Assembly (NCBI RefSeq): GCF_011766325.1
Contig: NZ_BLLG01000026.1
Coordinates: 1 to 64,000, forward strand
Source: Streptomyces pacificus
Lineage (GTDB): Bacteria; Actinomycetota; Actinomycetes; Streptomycetales; Streptomycetaceae
DNA length: 64,000 bases
Reading direction: 5' to 3'
How positions within the stretch are numbered: the stretch's first letter is position 1; the number at the start of each line of letters is the position of its first letter. The notes below the pieces were generated by a model. That model was given only the letters and a program-made list of their open reading frames with translations. It did no database searches and was not told the DNA's origin. Shown piece by piece: positions 51,101-60,100 of the stretch. A program made the position numbers and the translations under genes.

Positions 51101-54100
51101 CGCGGGGTGCGGGGGCGCTTGGCGGGCGCGCCGGGCCCGGTGGGCTCTTCGGCGCGCTGTTTGCGGGTGGGGGGTGGTGTTGCGGGGGTGTGGTTGCTTT
51201 CGGGTTCGGGTGTGGGGTCGGGGTGTGGGGTTGTGGGGGTGTTCGGGGTTGTGGGGGTGTTGGGGGTTGTGGGGTGGGTTTGGTCGGTCTGCTGGGGTTC
51301 GGTGGTAGTGGGCTCGGTTGGTTGCGTCGGGTTGTGCTCGTTGCTTTCGGGTGTGGGCGTGGAGGGGGAGCGTGCCGGTTCCGGTGCTTCGGAAGCGCCG
51401 TCGGTGGAGGTGGACCCGGCGGCCGCCTCACCGGTCGTCCTGGCCACCCAGTAGTAGACGTGCCCGTCGGTATCGGCTGTGTTCCCGTACGTGCCGTTCT
51501 CGTCGAAGTTCTGCGTGGTCAGCCGCACCGGCTGCCGCATCAGCACCTGAGCGCCCTTGAGCGTGGCCTTGCCCGGCTCGTCGGCCGACTTGCCGTGCGG
51601 CACGGTCGGTAGGGTGAGAGTCCGGGAGGGAACCCCCGGGCTGAGCGTCACGGGCTTCTTGCTCTCGAACGTCGCGTTGTACTCGGCCTTCGCGACATCG
51701 CTGGGCAACGGAACGATCACGGTTGATCCGTTCCCGTCCGTCGTCCTTTCCGCCAGGAACACATGGCTCGTTGCGGGCTTCAAGGCTGCGGTCACACCGG
51801 CGGTGGACGTCGTGGACGACTCGTGTTCCGTCGAGACGGTGACCTCGTCGCTCCCTTCGTCGCGAGTGGAGAGTTCCTGCGCCTCCCCGGTGGGGCGCAG
51901 CCGCAGCTCCAGACCCGTCCGGCCATCGCTGCCGAGCGGAATCGTGCGGTACCCCCTGGCGGGGTCCTTGAGCTGGTGGAAGACCGAGGTCAGGGTCTGC
52001 TGGGAGAGCGCCTGACGCAGCGCGGCCTGCTGCTCCGGCGTCAAGCGCTGCTCCCGCAGCAGAGGGTTCGTACTGCCTTCGGGGCGGGGGCCCGAAGCGA
52101 CGGAGCGGACCACTGAGTGAGCGGCCTCCAGCGTGATGCCCTCGGGCCAGTAGCGGAGCGACGGGGCGGTCTGCCCTTGGTCGGTGTTGCCGCCCTGTCT
52201 GGGGGTGGCGGCCAGGCTGTAGCCGTCCGGGTGCCCCGGCCCCCGGTTGGCCGTGGTCGTGCCGCGGCCCTGTCTGGGGGTGGCGACCAGCCGGTAACCG
52301 TCCGTGCCCGCCGCCTCCTGGTCGGCAGTGATCGCGGCGGGGGCCGTCGAGAAGGCCGAAGTCACCCACCCGGACACGGCTCCCAGCAGGTTCCGTATGC
52401 CGCCGGTCCCCGGGCGGGGCACGGTGAGCAGCGTCTCGGCGTCGCCGAGGAGCGCACCCTGGCTGTCGAAGCCCACGAGGTCGTGTGCGGAGTCAAGCGA
52501 CTGCTGCCAGCGGTCCCGTTCGGCCCGGTCGGCGGTGACGGGTGCGGTGCCGACAGGGGTACCGGTGCTGGTGCCGCCCTGCAGGACCCACGCCTGCCCG
52601 TGCTCCGTGAGCGACGTGGGCACATAGACGTGGACCGGCCACGTCGGCTCCACAAGCCCGGGCGCCACGACATCGCCTGGGCGTTCACCGAGGAGGGGGT
52701 ACACGGTTCGCCGGGTCACGGTGACCTCGAAGCGCATGCGGTTGGCGAACCTCACCATGTCGCCGAACTTCGACGTCTTGTACTCCACCTTGGTGGTGAC
52801 GCCTGCGTCCGCGCTGCTGGCCGGGCTGAATTCGGCACCGAGAGACGGCGCCCAGCCCCAGCTCCGGAACACGGGCGGCGGGCCGTCCGCCGATGATCCG
52901 TCGCTTCCGGATTTCGCGATCGGCGCATAGGACAGGCGTGAGTTGGCGTCGAGGCCCCCTGACCAGTTGCGCCCCGAACTGCCGGTCACGGTCTGCGAGA
53001 GGCCGACCTTGCGGGTGGTGTTCCCGGTGGAGTGGTCTCCCTCGTCGGTCCACTCGTGCTGCGGGACGCCGCGCACCAGGACCCGGGTGACCATCCGACC
53101 GGTGTGGGACTCCTGGACGCGGTACTCGAAGATGCCCTGGCCCACCAGTTCCTCGTAGTTGGCCGACAGGTTCTCCGGCGAGAAGGTCCCGGCGAACTCC
53201 AGGGCGGTCACCGGTACATCCGCCGCCTCTTCCAGCCCGCGGATCTGCCGGTCGATCTCGCCGAGGATCTCGTCCGACGACGGGATGTGGGCGATCGCCC
53301 CGCTCAGCAGCCCCTGTTCCAGCAGCGGAGCCCGGCGCGGCACGGTGGGGTCCGCGGGGGCGGTGCGGGCCGGGGCGCCGGTGTCCGCGGTCCCCTCGGT
53401 GCCCAGCCGCCTCACGTCGTCGTCGGAGAGCAGCACCAGCACCCGGTGCCGGCTCGACTCCGGGGCGCCGACGGTGACGACACCGTCCCAGGCCGTGACA
53501 CGACCCTGGACGGTGACGTCCGCGTCCGCCTCGTACAGGTGCCAGGTCCCCTGGTGCGCGGTCTTCCGCGAAGTCGTCGTCTTCTGCTTGACGTTGTCGC
53601 CGTCGCTCCAGCCGGATCCGCCCTTGATCCTGGGCCCGCCGCGCGGCTGGAACGACTCGGCGGCGTCCCCTGCCGACGGGTAGTGCGCGGTGTCGTGACC
53701 GACTCCCAGTTTGAGGGCGCGGGAGTTCTTGTCCGCCACGGCGGTCGAGGTGCTGGACGTGGTCTCGATCTCCAGTGTGCCTTCGCCGGGCATCGTCCCG
53801 CGGAACCGGAAGTGGCTCAGGCGGGTCCGCGCCGACAGGCCTATGGTGTCGCGGTTGCGGCCCGAGCCGACCTGCTCGTCACCGCTGTTGGCCCACCCGC
53901 CGTGCGAGGCGGAGAGCAGGGACCGGAGGTGGCCGTCGTCGGCCATCCCGTCCAGGGCCTTCCGCAGGCCCCCGACCGCGGGCGGCGGCGTGCCGTTCCG
54001 GACGTCGTCGAACCCGGTCGCCCACCGGACCGCCCGCACCGCGCGCTGGAGCGCCGTCGAGGCAGTGGCCTCGACCGACCTCTTCTCGAAGGCGCCGGCC

Positions 54101-57100
54101 AGCGATTGCAGGGCCTTGTCGCGGAAGCCGTCCCCGTCCGTGACGTGGCGGATCGCATGGCGCTGCGGCAGCATGTCCAGACCGGGGAGTCCGGCGGGCG
54201 GCGCCGTGCCGGTGGTCCCGCTCTCCCGTGCGACCTCGACGGTCAGGCGGCCACCGGGCTCCACCTGACCGGTGTGCCGGGTGGGCGACGGGGGCTGCTC
54301 CGCCGTGGACAGGCGGGTGGTGGGGTGCTCCGGGTCCTGGACGCCGATCAGCACCCGGTACGTGACCGGGTGGGCGTACACATCGGTCTCCGACTCGAGG
54401 GAGAACGTCCGCGTCACCTCGGTCTCGAAGCCCGTGGTGACTCCGTGGGAGGGGTTGTCGGGGGTGAAGTCGAGCCCGGCGGCGGTGAATCCGCGCAGCG
54501 TATCCGACTCGGTCTGAGGGTGACGCAGGGTCCCGGAGATGTTGACGGCGTGCTTGTAGCCGCGGGTGGCGGACTTGTCCTCCCCGGTCGTACGGGTGCT
54601 CGCCGCCTTCGCCGTCGACTTCCGGGAACCCAGGTGGTCGCCCCTGGCCGGCTCGGCCTTGATGAGGATCTCGTAGGTCCGCTCGCCGAGCAGCGGCAAC
54701 CGGGGGGCGTCCAGAGCGATCCGGTAGGTGCCCTCGAGCAGCATCGCGCCCGCGCCCCGCAGTTGTGAGGGAATGAGCAGGCGGCGTAGCGAACGCAGGT
54801 TCTCCCAGGACTGAGGGGTGATCCGGTGACGCTCTCCGGCGTCCCCGCCGGGTGTCGCCCCGGTGCCGGGTCGTACCGCCTCCGGGGGCGGCAGTACGCC
54901 GGGGAACCTCTGCGACATCACATGCACGATGTGGTCTTCCAGCTCCAGCGAACCGGGGACGTGCAGGAACGTCGTGAGCTGTGCCGCGACCGGGTCGGCG
55001 AGCCGTTCGGGGTCGAGCTGCGGGCGGTCGCCCGCGGCGGGCGGGGCGGGTGTGTCGTGGGGGACGGCGTGCAGCACCTCACCGTGCTGCGGCTCGATGG
55101 TGATGGCCACATGGTCGGAGGGGTGCGGGGACTGCTGCCGCTCGGCGGGTGGGGTGTGGTCCCCGATCGGCGTGGTGTCGGTGCCGTACCACCCGTCGAG
55201 CCCCGGCCGCAGGGCACTGGACGTCAGCCAGACGTGTATCCGCACCCGGGTGGCGACCAGGTCGGCCCTGTCGGACCGCTCGTGATGGGACTCCGTGCCG
55301 ACGATGTGCTTGCCCTTGACGCCGTGGCCGACGGTGCGGGAGTGCGCGTAGCCGACGGTACCGGTCAGCCACAAGGGGCCGTCGTCCGACACGTTGACGC
55401 TCGCGCCACCTCCGAGCCCCACCGACCAGGAGCTCTTCTCCGTACGGTTCCGGCCGTGCTCGCTGGACCACTTGGACCCCAGGGTGGCCTTGTCGTCCAC
55501 CGTGTGCAGGGCCAGCGAGTCGTCCGGCTCGACCGTCAGATGCAGATACGCGCGGCGGCCGTCACTGAGCCTGAGCTGCTTCGACATCAGCCCCCGGCCC
55601 GAGGCGTGCTCGAACTCGTCGATGATGTGGGACGGCCGGAAGAAGTCCTCGATGTCCTGGTGCGCGGTGCCGTCCGGGCGGGCCTCGCGCGCAAGCGCCT
55701 CGTAGACCGCCTTCCGCGCGGTGTCCAGCCCGGTGATCGACACCGGGTGGCCCGGGGCGGGTTCCGGCGTCCGGTGGGCGGTTGCCGGGCTCTCCCCCGG
55801 CTCGGGTGCACGGGTGTGCCCCCAGCCCCTCCAACTGCGCGGCCGTCCTTCGGCCAGGCTCTCCGGACGGGGGACGTCGGCGCGTACCGTACCGGTGACG
55901 GGGGCGTCGGCACCCTCGGCGGTGAGCCGGGCGCCCTGGTGGTCCGTGACCGTCACCTGGTAGCTGAAGCGCGAGGTGTAGCTGTCCGTCCTTCCCGTGA
56001 GGGCGAACTTGTTCGCCGTCTGCGACGACCAGGCGACCGTGGTCGAGCGGTCGTGGGAGGTGCCTCCCCATGTGATGGAGGGGCTGAAGAGAAGGGACAG
56101 CTGGTCGCCCAGAGGCCGGATGACGGTAAACGGCAGGTCCAGGTTCGGCCCGGAGGAGGCCATCTCCACCTTGCGCGGCGGGGAGTCGTACGCCGACTGC
56201 GACGGCACGCCGAAGCCTTCCCCGTCGTTGTCCTCGGCCGGGTCGGTCACGGCGTCCAGGGTCCAGGGACCGGCGGTCGCCCGCACCTCGATCTCGTGGG
56301 GTCTGCCGTCCGCATGCACCGTGAAACGCCAGCCGCCGTTGAGCATCGGGTCGTGCTGCTTGCGGAAGTTGGCGGGATCGAGGGCGGCGTCGAGGCGCTG
56401 CGCCACGGAGACGTCCTTGCCGTGGTCGCCGAGCAGTGCCTCGATCCGCTCGCGCACACCGTCGGGCCCCGGGTCCTCGGTGATCTTCTTACCAGCCATG
56501 GATGTGGTGTGGCGTCCGGCGAGGACCGGGTCGGGGGCGGGGGATTGTGCCGGTTCGTCGGTGGGGGTGTCGTCGGTGCTGGTCGGGGCAGGGGTGCCGT
56601 CTGCTTCGACGGGGTCGGGGTTTGCTGCGGCAGGGGTGCCGTCGGTCGGAGCGCGCTCTTCCTCCAACGCGCCTTGAGCACCGCCCTCGGGCGCTTCTGC
56701 AGGCGCCTGCCGGTCCGCAGGTGCCTGCTGATCCGGGGACGCGTCCGCGGGCCGTACCGGAGGTGGCGACTGCCGGCCCTGAGCGTCGGTCGTGCCGCTC
56801 TCGGTGACCGGACGCGGTTGTGGTGCGACCTCCTGCCCCGTGCGGGTGCCGTTGTCCACCGTGGGTGGGAGGTTGCCCGCGGTGCCGGAGGCCGCCGGCC
56901 GGTCCGTCGCGGTGTCTGTGGTGTCTGTGGTGTCCGCGGTGTCCGCGGTGTCTGTGCTGTCTGTGCTGTCTGTGGTGTCCGCGGGGTTTGTGCTGTCCAC
57001 GGGGTCCGCGTTGTCTCCGGGGTCTGCGGCCTCCGCGGCGTCTGGGCCTACCGTTTCTCCGGGCACTGCCGTGCCCGCACGGTGAGGGGACCCATCTTCG

Positions 57101-60100
57101 GCGTCGGGGTTCACGGCGATCGGGACGGTGGCCGCTTCCGGAACAGGCTGCGGAGCCAGGGCGTCGTAGTGGTCGATTCCGTTGTAGGCCAGATACAGCG
57201 AGGGTCGGTCTCCGGGGCCGCCGAGCGCGATGGGCGGCTGAGAGCCGGGAAGGACGAGCCGGAGGTCGAGGGCCAGAGCCCGCGCCAGCGCCTGCGGGAG
57301 ATCGTCGGCGAAGGGGGAGGTCCACAGGGAGGTGCGTTCCGCCGCGGCGGCAACGAGCCCGTGGTAGGTCAGCTCGCGCGCCGCACTGGGGGTCGCGGCG
57401 ACCGCGAGGAGATCCCGGTAGGCGCTGTTTCGGAGGATCTTCCGCCATCCCTCGGCATCGCCGCGGTCCACGACCGCCTTTCGGATGCCTTCCCACTCGT
57501 CGTCGATCCGGCGCCGATCGCTCCCGTCCTTCGCGATACCCGGGGCACTGCTCCGCAGATCGGCCACGACGACGGCCACGGGGTCGAGGCTCCCGGTGAC
57601 CGGGTCCGGTCCGGCCGCGATGATCCTGTCGCGCAGCAACCGGCGCAGTTCGGGGACGCTCCGTCCGGTCCAGGGAGCATTGAGCCCCTGGCTTCGCGCG
57701 CTGTCGAGCAGCGACCGGAAGAAGCAGTCTCCGTCGCCCGGGGTGTTCAGCCGTCGGAAGACCATGTCGTGCGCGCGCACGAGGATGCCCGGGTCGGGCT
57801 GTGCTCCCGGTCCGGCACCGGCTTCGGTTTCGGCACCGGTTTCGGGACGGGTCTCGGGTCGGGCTTCGGCTTCGGTTTCGGGTCGGGCTTCGGTTTCGGT
57901 TTCGGGACGGGTCTCGGGTCGGGCTTCGGCACCGGCTTCGGGACCCGCTTCGGATTCGTCGCTTGGCGGAGGTGGGGTTGCCGTGTGGTTCTCCTGCTGC
58001 TCTGCGGCGAGCCGGGGCCTGGGCGTGCGGGGGTGGTCGGGTTCGGCGGTGGTGCCTGGTTCGGTGTCGGTGGTGTCGATGTGCGGGGGCGAGGCGTTGC
58101 CCGGGTCGGACCTGCGGCGAGCGCGCTGGGTGGTGGTGTCGCCGTCGGTGTCCCTGTGCGCGAGGACGCCCGGGTCGGACTTGCGGCGGATGAGTTCCGC
58201 GGTGTCCTCTTCGTTCAGACCCAGCTCGGACAGGGGCAGCGGGTCGCCGGAAAGAGACCAGGTGATCCGCGCGGACTCCGCGTAGGAGAGACCACGGGCC
58301 TCGTCCGGCGAGACAAGGGTGGTGGGCGGAAGCGTGGGCGGCGATGGGGGCAGCAGGGCATCCAGCGTCGTGCCGGGCCCCGCGACGGCCCGCAGGCCGG
58401 CCGCGTCGCGCAGGAACGCGGTGTACTGCTCGACCGAGGGAGCGGCGGCCGGATCCGCGGCCGTGGTGCCGATCGCCGTGCCGCGCCGGTCGGCGACCAT
58501 TCGGCGTAGCAGATCCGGGGTCATCCCCGGGTCGCCGTAGCGTGCCGCCGCCTCCGGCGAGTGCCAGCGCAGGTCGTCCACGAAGGCCAGGGCGGCGAGC
58601 AGTTCCCGGTTCTCCGGACGCTGTTCGGCGTCCGGCCCGAGGGCCTCGCGCAGGGTGCGGATCTGCTGGAGGGCACGAGCCCGGGTGAAGGCACCGGCCG
58701 GTTCCGTACCCGTGTGCAGACCGGCGTCGCGTGCCAGTGCGTCCAACTCGGCACCAGCCGGCTCAGGGGTGAACAGCCGCCACCGCCCCGGTCCTTCGGC
58801 GCCCTCGACGAGCACCGCGCGGACGTTGCCGTCCCGGTCCTCCGCCGTACCCACGTCCGTGGTGGGCGCGTACACCGGCCGTCCCGTCCGGTTCGCCACG
58901 TGCTGCGCCACCGGCAGTCCCGCACGCTCCGGCTGTCGCCCCGTGCGGCAGGCGAAGAGGACCAGTGGACGGTCCTGGTCACCCTCCGCGGCCCAGGACC
59001 TGAGCACCTCGCCCAACTGCACACCGCTGACGGTCACCGTGGGGTGTGCCAGGTCGTCGCTGCCCAGGGTGACGGTACGGGGGGTGCCGTGGGCCGCGAC
59101 GTAGTCGGCACCCGTTCGGGTGCCCGCTCCGGGGAGCGGGGTCGACGGGCCGGTGAACACGGCAGAGCGGACGGGCGGGGTGGCCCCGGCGCCTGCGGCC
59201 GGGGCGGTGGACGTGGTCCGTACGCTCCGGAAGCCGTCCTGGTCGAGCAGCGCGCGCGGGTTCGCGTCGGCCTCGTCCTCGGCCCGGCTCGGAGAGACGG
59301 TCAACGTGCTTACGGCGCGGCCCTGCCGGGGGCCGTCGGCGGTCTCCGGCACCCAGCGCCGCAGCTGCTCCAGGGGCACCCGGTGGCCGTCCAGGCTGGT
59401 GACGACCTTCTCGGCCGTGTTCCGTGTGTCGCTCTGGGCGCCGGCGAGTCCGGCGTTCGCAGGCCGTACCACGATCCGGCCCGACGGCGGCGCTGCCGTG
59501 GGAGGGGCGGCAGCCCGGGACGGCGGTGCGGTGGGAGGGCTGGCCGGGGCCTCGATGACCGCGGTTGAGGAGAAGACGCTTGAGGGCGCCATCGGGCTGG
59601 TTTCCGCTGCAACGGCCGATTGCGGGATCGCGGTGACGTCCCGCTCCGTCCCCAGTTCGGTGCGGGTGCCGGTGCCGGAAGCCTCCCCACCGGTTCCGAG
59701 GCTGTCGGTGCCGCTCCACCCGCGGGACATGTCGTCGGCCGCGCCCCTCCATGCATGGGACGGGCTCGCGGCCTCGGCAGCCTCGGGCGCGGGGGCCGAC
59801 GGGGGGCTCGGGGTCGTCCCCTCGCCGTGCATGGAAGTGGTCGGCCTCACCGGCGTCGCCGATGAGGCTGTGGGCGCGTCGGCGAGCGAGGGCCCGCCGG
59901 CCTGCCCGGTGCTTTCGGTGGCGGGGCGCGAACCGCGGTCCGGGGAGAGGGCGTCGGCGAGGGGCATCAGCACGTCTGCTCCGGGGAACCAGATGTCCGT
60001 GCTGCCGTCCACGGTGTCCGTGCCGTCCACGGTGCCCATGGTGTCCGTAGCGTCCACGGCGTCACGTGTGCCGCTCCTGGCACCACGGCCCGTGGCCCGC

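Noticed and set aside
54826..58509. Long forward frames inside the giant gene, including this one of 1,227 codons
   Set aside because: Val/Gly/Arg-rich antisense shadows of a GC-rich gene; motifs and codon pattern support only the minus-strand giant frame.
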